Assembly (NCBI RefSeq): GCF_003058365.1
Contig: NZ_CP028858.1
Location: 248,001 to 312,000, forward strand
Length of the DNA stretch: 64,000 bases
Direction of reading: 5' to 3'
DNA from: Halococcoides cellulosivorans
GTDB taxonomy: Archaea; Halobacteriota; Halobacteria; Halobacteriales; Haloarculaceae
Shown here: piece by piece, positions 26,925 through 35,654 of the stretch
How positions within the stretch are numbered: position 1 is the first letter of the stretch
Layout: every line of letters begins with the position of its first letter
Notes under the pieces: generated by a model
The model's database searches: none
Seen by the model: the letters and a program-made list of their open reading frames with translations, nothing else
What the model was told of the DNA's origin: nothing
Translations under genes and position numbers: made by a program

Positions 26925-27833
26925 TCAGACGCCGCGATCCTGCAGCTTTTCCTCGTCGGGCAGGTCGGCGTTCGCGTCGCCGCGCATGCCCGACCCGATG
27001 TCGCTGGAGATCTCCGCGAGCGCGTCGGGGTCGTCGTAGTTGTTGACCGCGTCGACGATCGCTCGGCCCATCTCCTCGGGGTCTTCCGCACCGAAGATAC
27101 CCGAGCCGACGAAGATGCCGTCACAGTCGTGGTGCATCATCAACGCGGCGTCGGCGGGCGTCGCGATCCCACCGGCGGCGAAGTTGACGACCGGCAGACG
27201 GCCCATCTCGGCGGCCTCGTGGACCAACTCGGCGGGGGCCTCGTGCTCGCGGGCCCACTTCTCGCGTTCCTGGTGGGTCATGCCCTCCAGTTTCCGGATC
27301 GCGCCTTTGATGTTGCGCTGGTGGTGGACGGCCTGGTTGACGTCGCCCGTCCCGGCCTCGCCTTTCGTCCGGATCATCGCCGCGCCCTCGTCGATCCGGC
27401 GCAGCGCCTCTCCCAGATTGCGCGCCCCACAGACAAAGGGCGCGGTAAAGGATCGCTTGTCGATGTGATACCGGTCGTCGGCGGGCGTGAGCACCTCGCT
27501 TTCGTCGATCATGTCGACGCCGACCGACTGGAGGATCGCGGCCTCTTTGGTGTGCCCGATCCGGGCTTTGCCCATCACGGGGATCGACACCGAATCGACG
27601 ATTTCCGCGACGTCGGCGGGGTCGGCCATCCGGGCGACGCCACCGCGCTTGCGGATGTCTGCGGGGACGGCTTCGAGCGCCATGACGGCGACCGCGCCGA
27701 CCTCCTCCGCGAGTTGGGCCTGTTCGGGGTCGACGACGTCCATGATGACGCCGCCTTTCTGCATCTTCGCGAAGCCGCGTTTGACCATCTCGGTCCCGCG
27801 CCGCAGCGTTTCGAGATCCGTCGGTTCTGACAT
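26925..27833 (-). CDS. pdxS: Pyridoxal 5'-phosphate synthase PdxS
   Basis: A 302-residue (beta/alpha)8 PLP synthase. Highly conserved blocks include [10 protein letters not shown]-like sequence (here [16 protein letters not shown]), [10 protein letters not shown] with the active-site Lys and [17 protein letters not shown]. It makes PLP from ribose 5-phosphate, glyceraldehyde 3-phosphate and ammonia from the glutaminase PdxT, which is not in this window. Monocistronic as far as can be seen. Confidence 0.97.
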   Translation of the reverse strand: MSEPTDLETLRRGTEMVKRGFAKMQKGGVIMDVVDPEQAQLAEEVGAVAVMALEAVPADIRKRGGVARMADPADVAEIVDSVSIPVMGKARIGHTKEAAILQSVGVDMIDESEVLTPADDRYHIDKRSFTAPFVCGARNLGEALRRIDEGAAMIRTKGEAGTGDVNQAVHHQRNIKGAIRKLEGMTHQEREKWAREHEAPAELVHEAAEMGRLPVVNFAAGGIATPADAALMMHHDCDGIFVGSGIFGAEDPEEMGRAIVDAVNNYDDPDALAEISSDIGSGMRGDANADLPDEEKLQDRGV

Positions 27834-27961
27834 AGGTGGTGCTTCTCAACGGACGCACTTGACCCTGTCCACCGGGCAGGTGTTCCGTCCGAACGCCCGC
27901 CGCTGGCCCCTCGGCGTGCCCGACCACAATCGCTTTTGCCACGCCGCACCCCACTCGGGGC

Positions 27962-28744
27962 GTGTCCGCTATCGGTCGCCTGCGCGCGGAACTCCTGGCC
28001 CGAACGCCCACGCCGCCCGCGACGCCCGAGCGCCCGCGGTGGGTCGCGCCGCTGCCGCGCTGGCTCGAAGACTGGGGGCTCCGCCTGGCCTGGCCGATCG
28101 CGATCGTCAACCTCGTCGGGACCGCCTTCGGGGTCTGGTACTACGCCGGCCGGCCGACCGACCTCGCCGCCCCACTTCTGGAGGGCCACCTCGGCGCGGC
28201 CCCGCTCTGGCAGCTCCCCTTGATCCCGGACTCGCCGGTCGCGACGCTGTTGATCGCGCTGTCTTTGATCGTCTGGCGACTCGATCCGGATCGGGAGTGG
28301 GCCCACCATCCCGACTGGCTGCACGTCCTCGCGGTCGTCGGCTGTCTGAAACTCGGCCTCTGGACGCCCTACGTCCAACTGGTGATCAACGGGCCCGGCC
28401 ACGTCGCGCCCTGGCTGTACTGGTTTCTGATCGGCTCACACCTGCTGATGGCCGTCGAGGCGTTCGTCGTCCACCGGTACGCCCGGTTCACGCCGCGGGC
28501 GATCGCGATCGCCCTCGGCTGGTACGCCCTTCAGGACATCGCGGACTACACCGCCGTCCTCGGCCCGCCGACCCACACCCGCCTCGCCGCGGAGTGGACG
28601 GGCGCGGGGTACGATCACACACTCGCTGCCCACGACCTCGCGGCGCTCGGGGCGCTCGTCCTCACGATCCTGGCGGCACTCGTCGTGGTCGGTGTCTGGC
28701 GCGTCCAGCGCCGGGAATCCGGACCTGAGGCCAGCGTCTCGTAA
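27962..28744 (+). CDS. DUF1405 family membrane protein
   Basis: A 260-residue integral membrane protein starting with GTG. It has six or more helices (LAWPIAIVNLVGTAFGVWYY, WLHVLAVVGCLKLGLWTPYV, WLYWFLIGSHLLMAVEAFVV). The pattern belongs to DUF1405, widespread in haloarchaea and Bacillus with no known function. The first 40 residues are a proline/arginine-rich cytoplasmic segment. It is divergent from pdxS. Confidence 0.8.
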   Translation: MSAIGRLRAELLARTPTPPATPERPRWVAPLPRWLEDWGLRLAWPIAIVNLVGTAFGVWYYAGRPTDLAAPLLEGHLGAAPLWQLPLIPDSPVATLLIALSLIVWRLDPDREWAHHPDWLHVLAVVGCLKLGLWTPYVQLVINGPGHVAPWLYWFLIGSHLLMAVEAFVVHRYARFTPRAIAIALGWYALQDIADYTAVLGPPTHTRLAAEWTGAGYDHTLAAHDLAALGALVLTILAALVVVGVWRVQRRESGPEASVS

Positions 28745-28809
28745 CTGTGGGCCGACGGCCGCCAGTCGGGACGGGGACTCGTTCTTCACGAATAACACGA
28801 ATGCGAACA

Positions 28810-28822
28810 CTTTGTATATTAC
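28810..28822 (+). promoter_or_regulatory. Promoter of the pseudokinase gene
   Basis: The TATA element TTTGTATATTACG at 28811-28823 lies about 33 nt before ATG 28850, predicting a leader of only a few nucleotides. Confidence 0.4.
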
Positions 28823-28849
28823 GCGCTCAATATTCCATAGATAATCGTC

Positions 28850-30436
28850 ATGGTGGGATATCGTCGATCGTGGGCGCTGGGGCGGGGGCGAGGGGCGATC
28901 GATCCGGGCGTCGTGCGGTGGCTGACGGCCCGTCGGGCCGATCGCGGTCGCTCGGAGGGGAGTACCACCGAATCGCGCGGAGAGTCCGCGGCGGGCCTCG
29001 AAACCGAGGCCGACCGATCGCGATCGGTCGCCGGCGAGTCGGATCCGGGAGGCGGCGAAAGGGCCGATTCAGACGCCGACCGGCCCATTTCCGACGACCA
29101 GGACCATCGCGCGCTGATCGACCGGCTTCGTCGGGCCGAAGCGCGCGTCGAGGCCGCCGAATCCGCGCGGGCCGACAACGACTATCCCGCCGCGGTCGCG
29201 GCGTTCGATGGCGCACGCGAGGACTTCCGGGCGGCCCGCGATCGAGCGGCGGAGCTTCCGAACACCAAACACCTCGTCGTGCGCGAGACGCGCGGTGACG
29301 CTATCGTGGGCCGCCTCGAAAGTGTCGAGGCCGCCTTACGCGAGGTGCGCGCGAAACGCGCCCCGTACGACCGTCTCGATGGCGTTCTCACCGACGTCGC
29401 TGACCAGCGCGCCGCCGCGCGTGGCGAACTCGACGGTGGCGCGTTCGGGGCGGCGCGCACGATCGCGACCGACGCCTGTGAGACACTCGCTTTGGTCGAA
29501 CGCGCGGCCGCGGGCCACGACCTCGACGTCGGCGGTCGAATCGCGTCGCTCCGGGAGGCCCTCGACAGAACGCTCGACCGTGCGGACCGCCGGGCCGAGC
29601 GCCCGGGCGCACTCGCCGTCCGCCCGCCGGCGGTCGTCCCGCGTGCGCCACGACTCTCGCTCTCGCCGACCGCCTACGAGCCACAGGCCGTCGTCGGCAC
29701 CTCGGGGACGAGTGTCGTCGAGCGCGCGCTCGCCGCGGTCACCGATCGCGAGCGCCAGATCGCACTCAAGCGATTTCGAGTCGAGGCGGACATCGACGCC
29801 GCCGTCGATACCTGGATTTCGGTCGCGGATCACGACCACGTCGCGGGCGTCGTCGACCACGGGACCGACCCCGAACCCTGGATCGCAGTCGAGTACCTCG
29901 ACGGGGGTCGGATCGACGAGCGCGCGGGCCGACTCCCGACCGATCAGGCGCTCTGGACTGCGGCGGCGATCGCTGACGCGGTCTGGCACGCCCACCGTCA
30001 GGACGTGATCCACGGCCGGATCACCCCGTCGAACGTCCTCTTTCGGTCGGTCGAGGACGCCTGGGACGTGCCCCGCGTCACCGACTGGGCGGTCGGGCGC
30101 GCCCAACGCGACACCGACGACCTCGCGCTCGCCACACACCCGCGCAATGGGGCGCCCGAACAGTTGGCGGGCGAGACGGCCGACGAGCGCACCGACGTCT
30201 TTCAACTCGGGACGGTCCTCTACGAACTCGTGACGGGCGAGCGCCCGTTCGGGGCCGACCACCGCGACCGCTCGCCAGCGGACTTCGAGCGACCGACGCC
30301 GCCGTCGGAACTGGTGGCCGTCCCCGCCGCCATCGACGACGTGCTCGGTCGCGCGCTCGCGCCCGACCCTGACGATCGATACCAGCGCGCACTCTTTTTC
30401 CGTGACGACCTGCGCGACCTCTACCGGTCGTACTAG
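28850..30436 (+). CDS. Coiled-coil protein with C-terminal Ser/Thr pseudokinase domain
   Basis: A 528-residue protein. Residues 1-85 are low-complexity and charged; 85-250 are Ala/Arg/Glu-rich helices, probably coiled coil; 275-525 form an Hanks-type kinase fold. The ATP lysine is present (IALKRF) and so are the Asn (PSNVLF), the DFG-equivalent Asp (VTDWAVG), APEQL and the GTVLYELVTG helix. However, the catalytic loop reads HGRITPSN instead of HRDLKPxN, so the catalytic Asp is replaced by Arg and the Lys by Thr. It is therefore likely a pseudokinase or a scaffold. Its last four bases overlap the convergent ridA gene. Confidence 0.8.
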   Translation: MVGYRRSWALGRGRGAIDPGVVRWLTARRADRGRSEGSTTESRGESAAGLETEADRSRSVAGESDPGGGERADSDADRPISDDQDHRALIDRLRRAEARVEAAESARADNDYPAAVAAFDGAREDFRAARDRAAELPNTKHLVVRETRGDAIVGRLESVEAALREVRAKRAPYDRLDGVLTDVADQRAAARGELDGGAFGAARTIATDACETLALVERAAAGHDLDVGGRIASLREALDRTLDRADRRAERPGALAVRPPAVVPRAPRLSLSPTAYEPQAVVGTSGTSVVERALAAVTDRERQIALKRFRVEADIDAAVDTWISVADHDHVAGVVDHGTDPEPWIAVEYLDGGRIDERAGRLPTDQALWTAAAIADAVWHAHRQDVIHGRITPSNVLFRSVEDAWDVPRVTDWAVGRAQRDTDDLALATHPRNGAPEQLAGETADERTDVFQLGTVLYELVTGERPFGADHRDRSPADFERPTPPSELVAVPAAIDDVLGRALAPDPDDRYQRALFFRDDLRDLYRSY

Positions 30437-30810
30437 CGCTGGGCGACGCCCTCGATTTCGATGCCGACACCTTTCGGCAGGTCCTCGACGCCGACGGCGC
30501 TCCGGGCCGGGGGCCGATCGCCAATGCGGTCGGCGTACACCGCGTCGACCGCCTCGAAGTCCTCGATATCGGCCAGGTAGATCGTCACGTCGAGCAATGC
30601 GTCGAGGCCCGTGCCGGCAGCCGCGAGCACCGCCGCGAGGTTGTCGATGGCCTGGGCCGCTTGCTCGTCGATCGGCGCGTCGTCGAGCACGGTGCCGTCG
30701 GGCGTCGCGGGGATCTGCCCGGCGGTGTACACTCGATCTGACGTCGCGACCGCCTGGCTGTACGCGCCGACCGCGTTCGGTGCGTCGTCGGTGTGGATGG
30801 GTTCGCGCAT
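30433..30810 (-). CDS. ridA: RidA family enamine/imine deaminase
   Basis: A 125-residue RidA/YjgF/UK114 protein with NAVGAYSQAV, VYTAGQIP, the Arg-containing RSAVGVEDLPKG and the ending IEIEGVA. These proteins hydrolyse reactive enamine/imine products of PLP enzymes, including threonine dehydratase in isoleucine synthesis. It stands alone and ends tail-to-tail with the pseudokinase gene, overlapping by 4 nt. Confidence 0.93.
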   Translation of the reverse strand: MREPIHTDDAPNAVGAYSQAVATSDRVYTAGQIPATPDGTVLDDAPIDEQAAQAIDNLAAVLAAAGTGLDALLDVTIYLADIEDFEAVDAVYADRIGDRPPARSAVGVEDLPKGVGIEIEGVAQR

Positions 30811-30919
30811 GGGGTCGCGTCGGGGACTGGGTCAAAAAGGAGGGGTGATCGGGGAGCACCGTGCTGGGCCGACCCCGCCCGCACCAACAGCCAACTGTGT
30901 GGGCCGCGAACGATCTCGT

Positions 30920-31363
30920 ATGGCCGAGCCACCGGACGCGCTCCCCGACGACCATCCAGTCGTCCTGTTCGACGGCGTCTGCAATCTCTGTAACGCGGTC
31001 GTCCAGTTCATTCTGCCGCGCGACCCCGAGGGCGTGTTCCGGTTCGCCTCGCTGCAGTCGGCGGTCGGTCAGTCCGTGAGCGAGGCGTACGAGTTGCCGA
31101 CCGAGGCGTTCGATTCGGTCGTCCTGGTCGAGGATGGCGACTGTTATACGCGCTCGGACGCTGCGCTCCGGATTCTCCGCCGCCTCGGCGGTGTCTACCG
31201 ACTGCTCTCCTACGCTCGTGTCGTCCCGCGCCCCATTCGGGATGCGGTCTACGATTTGGTAGCGACCTACCGATACCGCGTCTTCGGCCGGCGGGAGGCG
31301 TGTGCCCGACCGCCCGAAGACGCGGAATCGCGGTTTCTCGACTTTTCGGATGAAGAATCTTGA
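30920..31363 (+). CDS. DCC-family thiol-disulfide oxidoreductase-like protein (DUF393)
   Basis: A 147-residue thioredoxin-fold protein with the diagnostic DGVCNLCN motif near residue 18 and the later conserved 'SDAALRILRRLGG'. The family (YuxK/DCC) is thought to be redox-active but lacks a defined substrate. ATG 30920 is the first start directly before the conserved sequence; the frame is open further upstream. No operon partner. Confidence 0.88.
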   Translation: MAEPPDALPDDHPVVLFDGVCNLCNAVVQFILPRDPEGVFRFASLQSAVGQSVSEAYELPTEAFDSVVLVEDGDCYTRSDAALRILRRLGGVYRLLSYARVVPRPIRDAVYDLVATYRYRVFGRREACARPPEDAESRFLDFSDEES

Positions 31364-32045
31364 TAGCCCTCTTCACATTGCCAATTATCCTCAACCCAAT
31401 ATCCACAATGAATAATATATTGGGCCAACGACAGTTCTATCAGAAATCTGATGGCTGTGGCTTGATAGACTGGGTCCCTGAAAAGCGAAATAGTGATATA
31501 TTATCAGTATGAAAATGTACGATATACTCATGGGTGCAACAAAACGATACCTCTGGTCGGTTTGGCCGGTGATTCTGCTGTTCGGGGCTGTAATTGCTCT
31601 TTTTGCTGGAGACTACGCAACATCGTCTCTTGGACTCGTGGTTGGAGGTTTGGGGGCCGTTGTTGTGATGATTCTGGACCACCGAAACGACTCTGGATCG
31701 TACGTATTCAATCTCGTCTCCTTTTTGATTATTTTGTTTATTATCTTTGCCCCGGCGGTAGTCTGGGGAGTTGGCGGTGGCTTATCTGTCGTAATTGCAG
31801 CTCTTCTAGTCATGCTAGGGTCATCGGTTCGCGTGGCACTGGATGAAAATACTGTTGCATCTTGAATAATATCCGAATCACTCGTAAATTTTCATCCTTT
31901 TAGTCGGGTACGAGCGGCACAGCCCATCCGGCACTTGTTGGCTTGTCGTGAATGAAACGAATTCGACCGCATGGTCGCTGACAGTCAAACAGTCTTGCTA
32001 CCGACAATGGGCAGATTCTGCTATGGACGACAAACCTCTACCGCA
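31364..32045. other. Lower-GC patch between DUF393 gene and valS
   Basis: About 680 bp with visibly more A/T than the flanks (for example TATTATCAGTATG, AATAATATATTGGG, TTTTGTTTATTATC). It holds one small membrane-protein gene and otherwise no coding signal. The composition suggests recent acquisition or relaxed selection. No terminal repeats or transposase were found. Confidence 0.5.
31509..31865 (+). CDS. Small hypothetical membrane protein in low-GC patch
   Basis: 118 residues with four hydrophobic segments (WPVILLFGAVIALFAG, LGLVVGGLGAVVVMIL, VSFLIILFIIFAPAV, LSVVIAALLVMLGSSV). It uses AT-rich codons (TTT, ATT, GTT) unlike its neighbours and lacks the usual excess of Asp/Glu. No family recognised. 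Another ATG lies two codons downstream. A frame of similar length overlaps at 31493-31846 but is less protein-like. Confidence 0.55.
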   Translation: MKMYDILMGATKRYLWSVWPVILLFGAVIALFAGDYATSSLGLVVGGLGAVVVMILDHRNDSGSYVFNLVSFLIILFIIFAPAVVWGVGGGLSVVIAALLVMLGSSVRVALDENTVAS

Positions 32046-34718
32046 TCACCCAACGATCACGACGGCGTCCTCGCAGTCGATCATCTCCCCGTCGCCCGAG
32101 TAGGTCTGTTCGCGCTGGATCTCGAACATCGCGTCGTCGAGCGTGACGCCCGCGAGTTCGAGGCCCTCGGCCGTCACCTCGAACTCGCCGTCTGCGATGG
32201 CGTGCTCGATCTCCCCGACCTGCTCGCCGTACTCGGGGCCGACGGTCGCGTAGTCCAGATCGACGTCTGCGATCGATTCGGTGATCTCGGGCGCCGATTC
32301 GAGCACGTCGAACGTGTCGACGTGCATCGCGCCCGCGATGGCGTCACCGAAGGCCGCGAGGTCGTCCTCGCTGTACACGGTGACGCGGTCGAGCGGTTCG
32401 TTCAGCGCGAGGCCCTGGTCGGTCTTGTACCCCCGGAGCGCGCCGATGACGCCCATCGCGGTCTCGCCCGCCGCGAGGTCGGCGTCGAAGCCCTCTGGGG
32501 TGGGCCAGTCGGCGGTGTGGATCGAGTCTGTGTCGCCCGCGTCGCCGTCTGCATACAGGTAGTGCCACAACTCCTCGGTGACGTGGGGGACGAGCGGCGC
32601 GAACAGTTTCAGGAAGGTGCGGTGGGCGTGATCGAGCGTGTACGCGGCGGACGCATCGTCGCGCTGCTTGGCGATTTCGAGGTAGTCGTCACAGAACGTC
32701 GACCAGAAGAAGGTGCGCAACTCGTCGCGCGCCTTCGAGAATTCGTAGTCGTCGAGCTTCGCGGTGACGCTCGCGACGGTCCGATCGAGCCCGGCGAGCA
32801 GCCAGCGATCGATCGCGCGCAACTCGTCGGGCTTCGCGGGCCGCTCGGCGGGGGTCTGTTGATCGACCAGTCGCGAGGCGTTCCAGAGCTTCTGGAGGAG
32901 GCGCTCGCCCGCTTCGAGGTCGTTTTCCTTGAACGGGAAGTCGTCACCGATCGACGTGCCCGCGGCCCAGTACCGCGCGGCGTCGACGGGGAACCGCTCC
33001 AGGACTTCGTCGGGGTGGACGACGTTGCCCTTGGATTTCGACATCGCCTCGCGGTGCTCGTCCAGCACCATCCCGTTGACCATCACCGTCTCGAAAGGCA
33101 CCGCACCGGTGTGTTCGTAGCATTTGACGATTGTGTGGAATAACCAGAACGAAATGATGTCGTGGCCCTGCGGGCGGAGCGTCGAGGGGTAGAGTTCCGG
33201 GTTCTCGAAGGTGAACTCCTCGGCGTCGCTATCCCAGTCCCACCCGGCGTTGATCAGCGGCGTCAGCGACGACGTCGCCCACGTGTCGAAGACGTCCTCT
33301 TCGGCCTCGAAGTCGTCGTGCCCACACTCGGGACAGGCCTCGACCGGCGGGTCGTCGGCGATGGGATCGACCGGAAGGGCCGCCTTCTCCGCAAAGATCG
33401 GTTCGCCACACGACCCACAGTACCAGACGGGGAACGGAATGCCCGAGTCGCGCTGCCGGGAGATACACCAGTCCCATTCGAGCCCCTCGATCCAGTGCTG
33501 GTACCGGCTGATCATCTTCTCGGGGAACCAGTCCATCTCGCGGGCGGCGTCGAGGTACTCGTCTTTGCGGTCGAGCAACTCGACGTACCACTGCTCGGTG
33601 ACGAGATACTCGACTTCGTGCTCGCAGCGCTCGTGAACCTGGACCGAGTGGTCGTGGTCGCGCTGTTCGAGGAGGTGGCCCGCCGCGTCGAGGTCGTCGA
33701 GGATCGCGTCGCGGGCCTGTTCGGTGCTCAAGCCTTCGTACTCGCCCGCGCGATCGGTCATCGTCCCGGACTCGTCGATGGCGATGCGCAGCGGGAGGTC
33801 GTGGGCCTGGTACCACTCGATGTCGGTCTGATCCCCGAACGTACAGCACATCACGATCCCGCTGCCGGTCTCCTGGTCCACGCGATCGTCTTCGATGATC
33901 GGCACCTCCTGGCCAAAGAGTGGGACTTCGGCGGTGCCGCCGACGAGGTGGGCATTCGCGTCGTCCTCGGGGTGGACGAAAATCGAGACACACGCGGGCA
34001 GGAGTTCGGGCCGTGTCGTCGAGATGGTCAGCGTTTCGTTCTCGACCGGCCCCGACCCGTCCGCCACCAGCGGGAAGGCGATGTCGTTGAACTGCGTCGA
34101 TTTGTCGATGTCCTCCTGTTCGACCTGGCTGATCGCGGTCTCACAGTCCGGACACCAGATCGTCGGTGCGCGCTGGCGGTACTCCCGACCCTGTTCGTAC
34201 AGATCGAGAAAGGAGAGCTGTGAGATGCGCTGGACTCGCGGCTCGATCGTCTGGTAGGTGTTCGACCAGTCCACGGAGATCGCCAGCGACTGGACGTCCT
34301 CGGTGAACGACTCCTCGTATTCGGCACAGACGTCGCGGCATTTCGCCTGGAACGCCTGGCGCTCGAAGTCGCCGTGACGCACCCCGAGTTCGCGCTCGGT
34401 GAGTCGCTCGGAGGCGATGCCGTTGTCGTCGAAGCCGAAGGGGAAGTAGACCGCGTCCTCGGACATCCGCCGATAGCGTGCGACGAAGTCCTGGAGGGTG
34501 AACTGATACAGGTGGCCCATGTGGAGGTCGCCCGAGACGGTGGGCGGCGGCGTGTCGATCGCGAAGACGGTGTCCGCGTCGACGGCCGCGTCGCTCGGCG
34601 CGTCGTAGGCGTAGGTGTCCGCCTCGACCCACCGCGATTGCCAGTCGGGTTCGACCTGGCGGGGATCGTAGTCGTCGGGCAGTGCGTCGGTCGTCGATGG
34701 CGTGTCGTCGTGGCTCAT
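32046..34718 (-). CDS. valS: Valyl-tRNA synthetase
   Basis: An 890-residue class I synthetase. It has the HIGH-type motif GDLHMGH, the Val/Ile-specific CP1 editing domain (ISTTRPELLPACV), zinc-finger-like CPDC and CGSCGEP/CPECGHD pairs, KMSKS as AMSKSKGN and an anticodon-binding C-terminus. Pattern and length fit archaeal ValS. It charges tRNA-Val. There is no Shine-Dalgarno before ATG 34718. The gene has a leader that encodes a short peptide ending in two valine codons, which may tune expression to tRNA-Val charging. Confidence 0.97.
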   Translation of the reverse strand: MSHDDTPSTTDALPDDYDPRQVEPDWQSRWVEADTYAYDAPSDAAVDADTVFAIDTPPPTVSGDLHMGHLYQFTLQDFVARYRRMSEDAVYFPFGFDDNGIASERLTERELGVRHGDFERQAFQAKCRDVCAEYEESFTEDVQSLAISVDWSNTYQTIEPRVQRISQLSFLDLYEQGREYRQRAPTIWCPDCETAISQVEQEDIDKSTQFNDIAFPLVADGSGPVENETLTISTTRPELLPACVSIFVHPEDDANAHLVGGTAEVPLFGQEVPIIEDDRVDQETGSGIVMCCTFGDQTDIEWYQAHDLPLRIAIDESGTMTDRAGEYEGLSTEQARDAILDDLDAAGHLLEQRDHDHSVQVHERCEHEVEYLVTEQWYVELLDRKDEYLDAAREMDWFPEKMISRYQHWIEGLEWDWCISRQRDSGIPFPVWYCGSCGEPIFAEKAALPVDPIADDPPVEACPECGHDDFEAEEDVFDTWATSSLTPLINAGWDWDSDAEEFTFENPELYPSTLRPQGHDIISFWLFHTIVKCYEHTGAVPFETVMVNGMVLDEHREAMSKSKGNVVHPDEVLERFPVDAARYWAAGTSIGDDFPFKENDLEAGERLLQKLWNASRLVDQQTPAERPAKPDELRAIDRWLLAGLDRTVASVTAKLDDYEFSKARDELRTFFWSTFCDDYLEIAKQRDDASAAYTLDHAHRTFLKLFAPLVPHVTEELWHYLYADGDAGDTDSIHTADWPTPEGFDADLAAGETAMGVIGALRGYKTDQGLALNEPLDRVTVYSEDDLAAFGDAIAGAMHVDTFDVLESAPEITESIADVDLDYATVGPEYGEQVGEIEHAIADGEFEVTAEGLELAGVTLDDAMFEIQREQTYSGDGEMIDCEDAVVIVG

Positions 34719-34766
34719 GATTTTCTGGTGTGTGGCGATCGGCAGCGAGGCGAATTTCGGGTCGAC

Positions 34767-34794
34767 GTGAGAAAGAGGGGGCTCAGTGGGCCCC
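34767..34794 (-). promoter_or_regulatory. Attenuator-like hairpin plus pyrimidine tract in the valS leader
   Basis: In RNA sense a 5-bp stem GGGGC (34794-34790) / GCCCC (34782-34778) has a 7-nt loop holding the leader-peptide stop (TGA). The pyrimidine tract CTCTTTCTCAC follows. Upstream CCC, just before the two GTA codons, could instead pair with the GGG arm, with GTAGTA as the loop. Sequence and spacing match the ilvB leader. Role inferred. Confidence 0.6.
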
Positions 34795-34845
34795 TACTAC
34801 GGGTGGCCGACCGGCGGGTTCGATCGGTGCCGCGATCCACCCCAT
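34783..34845 (-). CDS. Putative valS leader peptide (20 aa, ends Val-Val-Gly-Ala-His)
   Basis: A short ORF of 20 codons: ATG GGG TGG ... CCC GTA GTA GGG GCC CAC TGA. Two consecutive GTA valine codons, a minority codon in this G/C-rich genome, directly precede the hairpin, and the stop lies in its loop. The ATG is about 23 nt after a TATA box, so it would be read as a leaderless message. The C-terminal V-G-A-x-stop matches the ilvB leader peptide although the rest differs, which suggests selection on the 3' half only. Expression is inferred. Confidence 0.6.
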   Translation of the reverse strand: MGWIAAPIEPAGRPPVVGAH

Positions 34846-34872
34846 GGACGGCCCAGTCCGTCGCATAATAGC
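34846..34872 (-). promoter_or_regulatory. Promoter of valS
   Basis: The minus-strand TATA element CTATTATGC (34864-34872) would direct transcription from about 34840-34848, at the leader-peptide ATG. This makes a leader of roughly 125 nt before valS. Confidence 0.5.
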
Positions 34873-34968
34873 GATTGAGCGCGCGCCCGGATTGAGTGTT
34901 TCGAGTCGGGTCTCGCCCACGCTTGCCGCGACCCGAACGGCCTGGTCGCCGGCGGCCCCCTATCCACC

Positions 34969-35211
34969 ATGGACCACGCCGATCTGGAAGCCCGGATCGC
35001 CGCCGACTTCGAGGACGCCGACGTGACCGTGACCGCGCCGCGACCGCACGACGACGATCATCTCGCCGCTGGCGTCGTCTCGCCCGCCTTCGAAGGTATG
35101 GACACGCTCGACAGACACGACCGCGTTCGCGACGCCGTGGGTGACCTGCTGACCAGAGAGATCCACGCGCTGAAGATCACGGCGCGCACACCCGACGAAC
35201 TCGACGAGTGA
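34969..35211 (+). CDS. BolA family protein
   Basis: An 80-residue BolA-like protein. It shows the family fold pattern: N-terminal helix, two strands around HDDDHLAAGVVSPAFEGMDTLDRHDRV and the C-terminal 'IHALKITARTPDEL'. BolA proteins bind [2Fe-2S] clusters together with monothiol glutaredoxins; one such gene follows 110 nt downstream on the same strand. Together they probably act in Fe-S trafficking or iron sensing. Confidence 0.85.
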   Translation: MDHADLEARIAADFEDADVTVTAPRPHDDDHLAAGVVSPAFEGMDTLDRHDRVRDAVGDLLTREIHALKITARTPDELDE

Positions 35212-35321
35212 TCCTCGCGGACTGGAACCACGGCTCGCGGTAGTCTGTGACGCAGTCACGAAAACCGGACCGTGCTGCCGGCGACCGCGCTTTTTCCCCT
35301 CTGGCCGGCCTCGCCCAGACG

Positions 35322-35654
35322 ATGACACCCGACACGTCCGATATCCAGACCGACGTCGACGCAGCGATCGCGGATCACGAAGTGATCTGTTTCATCAAGG
35401 GCACACCCGAGCGCCCGCAGTGTGGGTTCTCCCAGCGCGCGGTCGGCCTGATCGGTGAGCGCCGCGACGATTTCGCGGCGGTGAACGTCCTCGACGAACT
35501 GTCGGCCTATCGTGCGGCCCTTGAGGAACACAGCGGGTGGGAGACCATCCCCCAGGTGTACGTCGACGGCGAGTTCGTCGGTGGGAGTGACGTGCTCCAA
35601 GAGTTGGCCGAACAGGAGGAGTTGGCCGAGACGCTCAACGCCGTCGACGCCTAG
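35322..35654 (+). CDS. Monothiol glutaredoxin, Grx4/GrxD type
   Basis: A 110-residue glutaredoxin with the CGFS active site in FIKGTPERPQCGFSQ, the cis-proline loop TIPQVYVDGEFVGGSDVL and conserved Lys. CGFS glutaredoxins hold a bridged [2Fe-2S] cluster, typically with BolA, encoded just upstream. ATG 35322 directly precedes the domain; the frame is open upstream. Its stop codon shares bases with the stop of the convergent CARF-like gene. Confidence 0.93.
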   Translation: MTPDTSDIQTDVDAAIADHEVICFIKGTPERPQCGFSQRAVGLIGERRDDFAAVNVLDELSAYRAALEEHSGWETIPQVYVDGEFVGGSDVLQELAEQEELAETLNAVDA

